15,811 bases of DNA from JAUPKT01 sp964427855. Lineage in GTDB: Bacteria; Desulfobacterota; Desulfomonilia; Desulfomonilales; Desulfomonilaceae. Positions within the stretch are counted from its first letter, which is position 1; each line of letters opens with the position of its first letter. The stretch lies in contig CAYRVH010000064.1 of assembly GCA_964427855.1 (NCBI GenBank), positions 1 through 15,811 of the forward strand, written 5' to 3'. The notes beneath the pieces are model-generated. The model was not told the DNA's origin and did no database searches. It saw nothing but the letters and a program-made list of their open reading frames with translations. A program made the position numbers and the translations under genes. Shown in pieces: positions 5,669-12,480 of the stretch.

Positions 5669-6421
5669 GTGGAACCTTACGAGTATGAAACCATGTACAA
5701 CCTCGAAGGTTCGTACTGGTGGTACAGGGGTCTTCACGCAATCTTACTGGATGTGTTGGGCGTTCTAGGCGTGGAGAGCGATGCCATGGTGCTGGATGCG
5801 GGATGCGGGACCGGTCAGAATATGGCTCGGGTTCGAGACGCCGTCACCCCACAGGTCTATGGCTTCGACTATGCCGCTTACGGCGCAAAGTTCTGTCGAG
5901 AGCGGGGCTTGCGTCACATTTGTGTTGCATCTGTCAATGACATCCCTTTTTCTGCGGACGCCTTTGATGCGGTTATGTGCATTGACGTCCTGGAATGCGA
6001 CGCCGTAGACGAGGACAGGGCGCTGAGGGAACTCGTACGGGTTGTACGGCCTGGGGGCCACTTGATACTTGTCGCGCCTGCGTACGACTGGCTCCTCTCC
6101 GAGCAGCACCACAAGGCGGTAGGGGCGTCTCGACGCTACTCTCGCAGCCGCCTCGCATCTCTCTTGGGCAGACACCACATCGAGGTCGTACGCATGACCA
6201 ATCTCTTTGCCGCGTTGCTGCCCGCGGTGGCAGTATATCGCCTGTCCTTGCGCTATCTGGATCGCTCGCCAAAGGACTGCCCTCGCTCTGAACTCAAACC
6301 CATGCCGTCTTTTGTCAACGAGCTGTTGTTTCGCATCGTGGATGCAGAGCGGGTTCTGCTGAAGAGAATGGACCTTCCCTTTGGGAGTTCCATCCTCGCG
6401 GTGTGCAGGAAGGTGGACTGA
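5669..6421 (+). CDS. Class I SAM-dependent methyltransferase of the glycan operon
   Basis: 250 aa from GTG 5669, with GGGGAG just upstream at short spacing; in-frame ATG 5693 is an alternative. The N-terminal GSYWWYRGLH segment is typical of methyltransferases found in polysaccharide clusters. SAM-binding motif I is VLDAGCGTGQNM at 41-52. VYGFDYA (63-69) carries the acidic motif II residue, and VMCIDVLECDAVDEDRALRE plus VRPGGHLILVAPAYDW cover motifs III-IV. It probably methylates a sugar or a lipid-linked sugar in the cytosol. The C-terminal 90 residues (YRLSLRYLDRSP onward) are amphipathic and may contact the membrane. The next gene begins one base after the stop. The specific acceptor cannot be inferred. 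Confidence 0.82.
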   Translation: MEPYEYETMYNLEGSYWWYRGLHAILLDVLGVLGVESDAMVLDAGCGTGQNMARVRDAVTPQVYGFDYAAYGAKFCRERGLRHICVASVNDIPFSADAFDAVMCIDVLECDAVDEDRALRELVRVVRPGGHLILVAPAYDWLLSEQHHKAVGASRRYSRSRLASLLGRHHIEVVRMTNLFAALLPAVAVYRLSLRYLDRSPKDCPRSELKPMPSFVNELLFRIVDAERVLLKRMDLPFGSSILAVCRKVD

Positions 6422-6422
6422 A

Positions 6423-7034
6423 GTGGCAATCAAGGCCTGGCAATTAGGTTCGCCTGGGACGATGATGTACGCTCTGTATGACGGTCTTCGGAGACGCCTG
6501 AATCGGAGGCTGGTGCGCTACCTTCTGTCGTGCAGCCCAGAATCCGGCAATTGCATCATCTTGGAGGCGGGTTCAGGCACCGCGTATGCATCCTCCATAT
6601 TGTGTCGGGAATCGTGCGTCGGGCTCAGCGTCGCCATAGACATCGATCCAGACGCGCTGCGAGAAGCTCGCAAGCGCGACCCCAATCTGTGCTTAGTGGT
6701 GGCCGACCTCACGCAACTGCCCTTTCGCTCCGAGAGCATCGACATCACCTGGAACAGCAGCACCATCGAGCATCTCGCCGAACCAGTGGAAGCCCTCAGG
6801 GAAATGACGCGGGTGACGCGACAAGGGGGGAAGGTGTTTGTGGGGGTTCCCTACGTGTACGGCCCTTTGGGCATCCAGAGGCTGATGCAAACCACTGCGG
6901 CAGGAGAGTGGATAGGCAAGACGTTCACGCGCAACGAAGTGCGGGGCATGGCGGTGACGGCCGGCTTGTCCCCAGTGGATTCCTTTTTCTATTTTTTTCG
7001 TTTTTTCGTGGGGGTGCTCGGCGTCAAGCGCTGA
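6423..7034 (+). CDS. Second class I SAM-dependent methyltransferase
   Basis: 203 aa from GTG 6423, one base after the previous stop (TGAAGTG), with GGTGG seven bases upstream in the preceding coding region. The frame stays open upstream into the previous gene but that part is not used. Motif I is ILEAGSGTAYASSIL (46-60), the acidic residue is in AIDIDPDALREA (71-82), and DLTQLPFRSESIDITWNSSTIEHL with REMTRVTRQGGKVFVGVPY covers the remaining Methyltransf_11 motifs. The C-terminus ends in an aromatic, hydrophobic stretch (SFFYFFRFFVGVLGVKR) that may associate with the membrane. It is only distantly similar to the preceding methyltransferase, so the pair is not a recent duplication. Its stop abuts that of the opposing suhB-like gene with no spacer. 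Confidence 0.8.
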   Translation: MAIKAWQLGSPGTMMYALYDGLRRRLNRRLVRYLLSCSPESGNCIILEAGSGTAYASSILCRESCVGLSVAIDIDPDALREARKRDPNLCLVVADLTQLPFRSESIDITWNSSTIEHLAEPVEALREMTRVTRQGGKVFVGVPYVYGPLGIQRLMQTTAAGEWIGKTFTRNEVRGMAVTAGLSPVDSFFYFFRFFVGVLGVKR

Positions 7035-7823
7035 TTATCCCGCAAGTGCGGCGAGCAGTTCGTCATGGATGACGCCGTTGGTGGCAACGATGGTGGCGCA
7101 TCGATAGTCGGCATCAGCCCCAAAACGGTCTGTCACCCTTCCTCCGGCTTCCTCGACGATAAGCATCCCGGCCGCCTGGTCCCAGGGTTTGAGTTTCAGT
7201 TCCCAAAAGCCGTCAAAGCGCCCTGCTGCGACATAGACAAGGTCAAGCGCGGCAGAGCCAGGTCGGCGAATGCCTTGGACTTTGACGACCACTCGGGAGA
7301 ACTCTGCAATATTGTTTTCTGCAGACCGTGATTTGTCATATGGGAATCCGGTTGCCACCAAGCTGTTTGTGAGGGATTTCGCCTTGGACACGCCGATGGG
7401 ACGGCCGTTGAGAAAGGAGCCGCCGCTTCGCGTCGCCCAAAAGCGCTCTGCCTTGAGCGGGTCATACACCATCCCCGCCATCAACTCATCTCGGTACGCC
7501 ACGGCGATGGAGATGCAGAAGTGTGGGAATCCGTGTGCAAAGTTGACCGTTCCATCGAGGGGATCCACTATCCAGAGCCACTCGGATCCCGTACGATGCG
7601 TCGTTGTTTCTTCCGTGAGGATATCGTGGCTGGGAAAGTTTCGCGCAATGGCGTCCATAATGTGTTGTTCGGACGCCCGGTCAGCATCAGTAACAATATC
7701 TATGCCACCCGGCGACATATCCTTCCCTTCGATGCGGAATGCGCCGTGGAAATATGACATCAGGATGCTGCCGGCGTCCTCCGTGAGGACATTCAAAAAG
7801 GGGATCAGCTCGGTGGGCTTCAT
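7035..7823 (-). CDS. suhB: Inositol monophosphatase family protein (SuhB-like)
   Basis: 262 aa, the usual length for the family. DADRASEQ (46-53), the metal-binding Glu pair EE (71-72), and WIVDPLDGTVNF (84-95) with Asp87, Asp90 and Gly91-Thr92 form the Mg2+ site. LKPWDQAAGMLIVEEAGG (211-228) supplies the last catalytic aspartate, Asp215. The enzyme hydrolyses inositol-1-phosphate and related sugar phosphates in the cytosol; in enterobacteria SuhB also binds transcription factors, which cannot be assumed here. GGAG lies about eight bases before the ATG at 7823. That ATG directly follows the xseA stop codon, so the two genes are probably cotranscribed and translationally coupled. Confidence 0.92.
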   Translation of the reverse strand: MKPTELIPFLNVLTEDAGSILMSYFHGAFRIEGKDMSPGGIDIVTDADRASEQHIMDAIARNFPSHDILTEETTTHRTGSEWLWIVDPLDGTVNFAHGFPHFCISIAVAYRDELMAGMVYDPLKAERFWATRSGGSFLNGRPIGVSKAKSLTNSLVATGFPYDKSRSAENNIAEFSRVVVKVQGIRRPGSAALDLVYVAAGRFDGFWELKLKPWDQAAGMLIVEEAGGRVTDRFGADADYRCATIVATNGVIHDELLAALAG

Positions 7824-9200
7824 CTATGACTCTCCGGAATCCAAGTTGTCCAATAAACTGTAATTGGCGTGTGAGGAAGTAACTTTGCAGGAGATGTCGC
7901 CCTTGTGGAGTCTTATGCGCAGGGCGTCGCCCTTTTCCACATCACGTGCGTCAGTCACCACGGCGCCGGTCTTTTGGAAAAAGGTGATGGAGTATCCCCG
8001 CGCGAGGACAGCCAAGGGACTGACGCTTTCGAGCCTTTTCACCATCCCGTCCAGCCGCGTCTTGGCGTGATCGAGGGCGAGAGCCATGGCTCTTTCCACT
8101 CGACTTTGCAAAAAGTCTCCCTCCTCCCGTGTGCGCCCCAAGGAGTTTCTCAGGAATTCCGGCCGCAGCCTCTTATAGGTGGTGTGCGCGTCTTGACGAG
8201 TGATGCTCAGGGTCTTGCTCATCGCCCGACCCAGTCGAGACGTCAGGTCTTCAACGCTCGCGCGCTGGTCTTGTATGCGGCGCCTGGGATCCGGCAGCCG
8301 CTTCATGGCTTCGTCCACAGCTTGCCACGCCGTATTCACGAGATTTTGCATGGCATTGGTCATTCGAGCAACGAGATGACGTATGCCGTCCATGAGATCG
8401 GTTCGGTCACGCACCACCAGCTCAGCGGCCGCGGAGGGAGTAGAGGCGCGCAGGTCTGCGGCAAAATCGGTGAGGGTGAAGTCGATCTCGTGGCCGACTG
8501 CGCTGACTATCGGGATGGGACACTCAGCCACAGCCCGCACCACTCGTTCGTCGTTGAATGCCCACAGGTCTTCGGCGGACCCGCCGCCTCGGCCGATAAT
8601 GATCACGTCGATACCCCCTACTCTTTCAAGCCGATGCAACGCCTCGACCAACTCCTCTGGGGCTTTGTCCCCCTGTACCGAGGCAGGGCTCAACAGGATG
8701 TCCGCAGGAGGAAATCGTCTCGAGATAATTCGGATCATGTCTCTGATGGCCGCGCCCTGAGGCGACGTCACTATTCCGATGGTGTATGGAAATGGCGGGA
8801 GCGGCTTCTTGCGCCGAGCGTCGAAAAGACCTTCCGCCTGGAGCTTCCGCTTGAGCTGCTCGAAGGCGAGCATGAGGCTGCCCAGCCCCACGGGTTCCAT
8901 GCTGTCCAAAACGAGCTGGTATTGGCCCCTGGGACCATAGACCGTAAGCTTGCCCCACACGACGACTTCGAGGCCGTCCTCTGGCCGAAACTTGAGAAAA
9001 CGGCTCTGGGTCCTAAACATCACGCAACTGATCTGGCACTCCGCATCCTTGAGTGCAAAATAGAGGTGGCCTGAATGCGCGGGACGGTACCCTGTTATTT
9101 CGCCGCGTACCCACACAGAGGTAAACGATGACTCCAGGAGATCTCGTATGCCGGTGGTCAGTTCAGTGACGGTAAAGACTTTTCGTTCTGGCAGTTCCAT
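7824..9200 (-). CDS. xseA: Exodeoxyribonuclease VII large subunit
   Basis: 458 aa from ATG 9200, matching the E. coli length (456); the frame is open to a TTG at 9257, which would add 19 residues. The N-terminal OB-fold (8-103: FTVTELTTGIRDLLES, VRGEITGYRPAHSGHLYFALKD) is followed by the catalytic domain with IGIVTSPQGAAIRDMI (141-156), GRGGGSAEDLWAFNDE (203-218) and AVGHEIDFTLTDFAADLRASTPSAAAEL (234-261). A long helical C-terminal region, expected to form the coiled-coil part, follows. The complex degrades single-stranded DNA from both ends to short oligonucleotides during repair. The small-subunit gene xseB, usually next to xseA, is not here: suhB follows directly. A good promoter lies at 9276-9304. 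Confidence 0.95.
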   Translation of the reverse strand: MELPERKVFTVTELTTGIRDLLESSFTSVWVRGEITGYRPAHSGHLYFALKDAECQISCVMFRTQSRFLKFRPEDGLEVVVWGKLTVYGPRGQYQLVLDSMEPVGLGSLMLAFEQLKRKLQAEGLFDARRKKPLPPFPYTIGIVTSPQGAAIRDMIRIISRRFPPADILLSPASVQGDKAPEELVEALHRLERVGGIDVIIIGRGGGSAEDLWAFNDERVVRAVAECPIPIVSAVGHEIDFTLTDFAADLRASTPSAAAELVVRDRTDLMDGIRHLVARMTNAMQNLVNTAWQAVDEAMKRLPDPRRRIQDQRASVEDLTSRLGRAMSKTLSITRQDAHTTYKRLRPEFLRNSLGRTREEGDFLQSRVERAMALALDHAKTRLDGMVKRLESVSPLAVLARGYSITFFQKTGAVVTDARDVEKGDALRIRLHKGDISCKVTSSHANYSLLDNLDSGES

Positions 9201-9275
9201 GAAATATTGACAGGCGCCGGGCAAGGCGCCTGAATCCTCACACCTTTCCTCGTCCAAGGCGATGCACAGGAGGCC

Positions 9276-9304
9276 ATTGTAGAGGTTCTGCGGCTGTCTT
9301 TCAA
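9276..9304 (-). promoter_or_regulatory. Sigma70-like promoter for xseA-suhB
   Basis: On the minus strand TTGAAA (9304-9299), a 17-base spacer and TACAAT (9281-9276), both 5 of 6 with ideal spacing. The start site would be near 9269, leaving a leader of about 70 bases to the xseA ATG at 9200. Confidence 0.6.
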
Positions 9305-9395
9305 CATAGGGAGATGCATATCGTCTGAAGGCGTGCCTGCAAGCCGTTCTCGAAAGTTGTCTGGGATTGAATCCTGGATCATTGAATTCATGATC

Positions 9396-9781
9396 ACTTT
9401 CGACACGCGTCTATGGCAGCCAGGAGAGCCGAAATATTGTCATTTCGAAGGAGCAAAGCACGAAGAAGAGAGGGGCGCTTTGGATGCCATGTCATTTCGA
9501 AGGAGCGTCGAGACTGAGAAACCTTTCTCGCCGGCTTGAGATTTCTCGCTACGCTCGAAATGCCAGGGAGGAAAACCTTAAAGTGACAGAGAGGGAAAAG
9601 CGAGAAGTACAGGGCGCAAGGCCTTCCAATGACAGAATGGGAAGCTGTGGAAAAGGCTGAAACATGGGCTTCTAGAATTCATCTGAGCCCTTTGTCTATC
9701 GAAATTGCATGCGCCAGCCCTCGGCCCTTCTGACAAAACCACCAGGGTGTCATCGAATCCGTGAGTACTTTCGAGACGCGT
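9396..9781 (+). repeat. Imperfect 15-bp direct repeats bounding the repeat-rich intergenic stretch
   Basis: ACTTTCGACACGCGT (9396-9410) and ACTTTCGAGACGCGT (9767-9781) match at 14 of 15 positions, 371 bp apart, and each is preceded by GAATCC. The 9305-9837 region contains no gene that I can support; it holds these repeats and the palindromic units at 9438-9564. Confidence 0.5.
9438..9564. repeat. REP-like palindromic element
   Basis: TGTCATTTCGAAGGAGC occurs at 9438-9454 and again at 9490-9506. The second copy forms a long imperfect palindrome with 9539-9564, whose reverse complement begins TGGCATTTCGAGCG. Inside are GAGAAA/TTTCTC inverted pairs. This CATTTCGA...TCGAAATG architecture is typical of short extragenic repeats in deltaproteobacterial genomes. 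Confidence 0.65.
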
Positions 9782-9837
9782 TATAATTCTTCTGCGTCCT
9801 ACGGAATTTGAGTTTCTTTTTTTGTCTGCATTGGGTA

Positions 9838-9843
9838 TATAAT
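9838..9843 (+). promoter_or_regulatory. -10 element (TATAAT) of the outer-membrane protein gene
   Basis: A perfect TATAAT sits at 9838-9843, 43 bases before the chosen ATG. No convincing -35 box is found at 16-18 bases upstream (TTCTTT at 18 is the best), so an activator or an AT-rich element may help. It overlaps the first possible ATG (9842), which argues against that start. Confidence 0.45.
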
Positions 9844-9886
9844 GCCATCATTCCGGAGAAGCCGAAGAGAGGTGGGTGAGAAAAGC

Positions 9887-10795
9887 ATGCGAGTCAGTCT
9901 TCTAGGAGTAGCGTGCGCAGCGGTTTTGTCCTTTATGGCCTTTGCGCCGCACGCGGCGGGGGCTCAGGCATTGCCGCCCGGGCTGACCGTGGACTCCTCG
10001 TGCCGTATAGACTTTCTCTTCGGCCAGCAGACGTTCGGCAGACAAATTAGGAGCAATCCAGAGGACTTATCAGGAAATGTGACAGGGGATATCCTCGAAA
10101 CCTTTCGACTGGATCTGACCAGTCGTCTGCCCGTGGTCGATGGGGTGATGGAACTCGGGGGATACCGCAGTTTTTCGGTACGATTGAGAGGCATGGGCAG
10201 TTTTTTGGAGTCCGACTCCTGGACGAAGGTTGGGAAAGGCCCGGACACTGCCAAAGAATTCGAAGCGAGACTGAAGCCCGAAGTGAGGGCGTGGGAAGCA
10301 GCAGGATTGTATCATCTGAGTTGGGGTGGACCGTATCGATTCAGCGTGGTCGGGGGTTACCGTGAAGAGTATTGGAAGTTCCTGCGGCAAGAGGCCGGCT
10401 TCGGCGGCGAGGCAATGGATTATCGACATACGTCGAGGATCCCTTTCGTAGGACTTCGGACTTCGATGGTTTTCCCCTGGTGGAAGGCATCGATGGAGGT
10501 GATCGGCTCCCCTTTTATGACCAAGTTGGTCACTTTTTACGCGAGGAATCCGAACCATTTCATGCATGTGAACGGCACTTGGAGGGACGGGGGATTGCTC
10601 GAGATAAATGTAGATGGCTCTGCGGTTGTTTCGCCAAGCGTGACCCTGGGCTTGTCATTTCGCTACACGTATGAGGAATTGAGAGGCGAAGTCAGGGGCG
10701 AGCGAAGCTATGCGCGCCACGAGGTCTGGCCGTACGATTATTATTCCGTCCAAAATCTCGCATACGTGGGATTCATCGCAGGGGTCATTTTTTAA
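9887..10795 (+). CDS. Predicted outer-membrane beta-barrel protein with signal peptide, family unknown
   Basis: 302 aa from ATG 9887, chosen because GGTGAG lies 6 bases upstream and because this start places a signal peptide at the N-terminus (Arg2, hydrophobic LLGVACAAVLSFMAFAP, probable cleavage after AAGAQA near residue 28). The mature part alternates hydrophobic or aromatic residues with polar ones in short strands (ELGGYRSFSVRLRGMGSF, YRFSVVGGYREEYWKF, VTLGLSFRYTYEELRG) and ends in YVGFIAGVIF. A final phenylalanine on an amphipathic strand is the classic recognition signal for outer-membrane beta-barrel assembly. About 270 mature residues would fit a barrel of 10-12 strands. I do not recognise the family; omptin-like or porin-like function is not shown by any motif. 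It is a single gene with its own promoter. Confidence 0.75.
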   Translation: MRVSLLGVACAAVLSFMAFAPHAAGAQALPPGLTVDSSCRIDFLFGQQTFGRQIRSNPEDLSGNVTGDILETFRLDLTSRLPVVDGVMELGGYRSFSVRLRGMGSFLESDSWTKVGKGPDTAKEFEARLKPEVRAWEAAGLYHLSWGGPYRFSVVGGYREEYWKFLRQEAGFGGEAMDYRHTSRIPFVGLRTSMVFPWWKASMEVIGSPFMTKLVTFYARNPNHFMHVNGTWRDGGLLEINVDGSAVVSPSVTLGLSFRYTYEELRGEVRGERSYARHEVWPYDYYSVQNLAYVGFIAGVIF

Positions 10796-10844
10796 TTGCG
10801 CATGGAGAGCCGTAGCCGATTGCGCTATGCTTCACTTTCCATGA

Positions 10845-10871
10845 TTGCCGTGATTATCTCATCAGTATAAA
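10845..10871 (+). promoter_or_regulatory. Weak promoter candidate upstream of the small ORF and sbcDC
   Basis: TTGCCG (10845-10850) and TATAAA (10866-10871) with a 15-base spacer, shorter than ideal. It would give a leader of about 115 bases before ATG 10994, containing the long-range helix described separately. Confidence 0.3.
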
Positions 10872-10900
10872 GAAACACGAGGGGCTGTCGCCGTGGAGGG

Positions 10901-10982
10901 TTAGGGAATCGGCGCACTGCATGGTCGCCCTTACCTCAGTCCAACAAGCGCTGCTCACATAGGAAATTCCCTAATGAGGAGG
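10901..10982 (+). promoter_or_regulatory. Candidate structured 5' leader ending at a Shine-Dalgarno sequence
   Basis: TTAGGGAAT (10901-10909) and ATTCCCTAA (10966-10974) form a perfect 9-bp helix enclosing 56 bases. One base later comes GAGGAGG (10976-10982), the ribosome-binding site of the small ORF. CCTCA (10934-10938) inside the loop is complementary to TGAGG (10975-10979), so a pseudoknot that masks the ribosome-binding site is possible. No known riboswitch class is recognised. Confidence 0.35.
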
Positions 10983-10993
10983 ATAGAAGCACA

Positions 10994-11233
10994 ATGAAGT
11001 GCCAATCTGATTTTGATGACGAAACTGAGAAGACGTTACGACAGGCCGATGAATGCGTGGAGCCCTGGTGGGACGGCCCAGACGGGAGCAAGCCGGCCCA
11101 GGCCCAGACGAAGAGCCCCGAGTCTCCTTCGCCCGCAGAGGCGGTTGAAGATGAGGCGTTGCGACGCGGGCTTCTGCGGGTGGACAGCGATGGCGAGACG
11201 TGTCTCGCATGCGCGGAGGAGCCTTCGAAGTAG
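10994..11233 (+). CDS. Small acidic hypothetical protein upstream of sbcD
   Basis: 79 aa, not recognised. GAGGAGG (10976-10982) lies 11 bases before the ATG, and third codon positions are GC-rich like those of neighbouring genes, which supports translation. The sequence is rich in Asp and Glu, with EPWWDGPDGS near residue 23, a Pro/Ala/Ser linker in the middle, and a Cys pair (CLAC) near the end. No signal peptide or membrane segment is visible. Overlapping reading frames on both strands are also open here, which weakens the case. It lies 89 bp upstream of sbcD in the same orientation and may share its transcript. Confidence 0.45.
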   Translation: MKCQSDFDDETEKTLRQADECVEPWWDGPDGSKPAQAQTKSPESPSPAEAVEDEALRRGLLRVDSDGETCLACAEEPSK

Positions 11234-11236
11234 CTG

Positions 11237-11264
11237 AGTTGGAACGCGCTGCGTCGTTCCAACT
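11237..11264 (+). terminator. 10-bp hairpin between the small ORF and sbcD
   Basis: AGTTGGAACG (11237-11246) pairs perfectly with CGTTCCAACT (11255-11264) around an 8-base loop, three bases after the small ORF stop. No T-tract follows, so intrinsic termination would be weak. It may instead be an attenuator, a transcript-stabilising structure or a processing site before sbcD. Confidence 0.35.
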
Positions 11265-11322
11265 GTCGCAACAGATTATGAGCATGAGAGAGAATATCCC
11301 TCAGGATTAAAGGGGGGGCTGC

Positions 11323-12480
11323 ATGCGTTTCATTCATACAGCGGACTGGCACTTGGGGCGGCTGATGTACGGCGTGCATCTTACCGACGACCAGGCCTAT
11401 GTACTCGATGAATTTGTCCGGCTGGTACAGGACGCCCAGGCAGAGCTGGTCATCGTCGCAGGGGACGTCTTCGACCGCGCTGTACCTCCCACCGAGGCCG
11501 TTGCCCTCCTCGATGACGTCCTCTCGCGTCTGGTGTTGGCGCTTAAGGTCCCCGTCATCATCATAGCCGGCAACCATGACAGCGCGCAGCGACTGCAATT
11601 TGGGGCAAAGCTCCTTGCCGAAAAGAGGCTTTTCGTCTTTGGCACCCTCTCCACGGAACCTTATACAGTGCGTCTGGGTGATCAATGGGGACCTGTGCAA
11701 TGCGCGGCGATACCATACTCAGAACCTTCTTCGGTGCGTGACTGTTTTTCAGAGGAATCGATCAGCAATCATCACGGGGCGTTCCAATTCCTACTGCGCA
11801 GCATGGATGCAGCCCTGAACAGCGGCCTCCGGACAATCCTCATCGCCCATGCGTTTGTGGGGGATGGAATCGCAAGCGAATCCGAAAGGCCGATTTCTGT
11901 GGGGGGCTTCGACCGCGTTGAGGCGTCTCTTTTCAGTCAGGCTCAGTATGCGGCGCTGGGGCATTTGCATCGTCCCCAATCAGCCGGATACAGTCACGTG
12001 AACTACTCGGGCTCGCTTTTGAAATATTCATTCTCCGAGTCCGACCACGTAAAAGGAGTCAACGTGGTCGAAATGGACCAGGCCGGCGCCTGCAAGATCG
12101 AGCAGGTGCGCCTGACGCCTCGCCGAGATGTTCGCCGCATAGAGGGCCTGCTGAAAGACCTCCTGAAGGGGCCTGAATCTGGGGAGAGTAAAGACGACTA
12201 TATAGCGGCGGTGGTCACTGATGAAGAGCCAATACTGGACGCTATGGGGAAGCTGAGAGCAGTGTATCCCAACATCCTCCATGTGGAAAGACCATTTTTT
12301 GAGGCGTTCCGAGGCTCGCCACAGGAGAGAGTGGATCATCGGAAGCTCGATGACGTCCAGCTTTTCAAGAGTTTCTTCCAACAGGTCACGGGCCAGGAAT
12401 TGAACGATGCACAGGCCGCCGCCTATCATAGCGTCGTGGAGACGTTGAAAAAATCGTTGAGGGAGGAGGCGGCCTCATGA
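11323..12480 (+). CDS. sbcD: SbcD, nuclease subunit of the SbcCD complex (Mre11 family)
   Basis: 385 aa from ATG 11323, with AGGGGGG just upstream. Calcineurin-like phosphoesterase motifs are complete: HTADWHLG with Asp8 and His10, GDVFD with Asp48, GNHD with Asn84-His85, AHAFVGD with His176, and ALGHLHRPQ with His214 and His216. These bind two Mn2+ ions. The C-terminal part (about 250-370) fits the SbcD capping region. With SbcC it opens and degrades DNA hairpins and protein-blocked ends in the cytosol, which limits long palindromes. The gene overlaps sbcC by four bases (ATGA), implying translational coupling. Confidence 0.95.
   Translation: MRFIHTADWHLGRLMYGVHLTDDQAYVLDEFVRLVQDAQAELVIVAGDVFDRAVPPTEAVALLDDVLSRLVLALKVPVIIIAGNHDSAQRLQFGAKLLAEKRLFVFGTLSTEPYTVRLGDQWGPVQCAAIPYSEPSSVRDCFSEESISNHHGAFQFLLRSMDAALNSGLRTILIAHAFVGDGIASESERPISVGGFDRVEASLFSQAQYAALGHLHRPQSAGYSHVNYSGSLLKYSFSESDHVKGVNVVEMDQAGACKIEQVRLTPRRDVRRIEGLLKDLLKGPESGESKDDYIAAVVTDEEPILDAMGKLRAVYPNILHVERPFFEAFRGSPQERVDHRKLDDVQLFKSFFQQVTGQELNDAQAAAYHSVVETLKKSLREEAAS

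Noticed and set aside
9158..9406. 82-codon minus-strand ORF upstream of xseA
   Set aside because: It overlaps the xseA promoter and start in another frame, with low-complexity Ser/Pro/Thr composition and no recognisable domain.
9842..9886. Upstream ATG (9842) for the outer-membrane protein
   Set aside because: It lies within the TATAAT box and would bury the signal peptide behind 15 charged residues.
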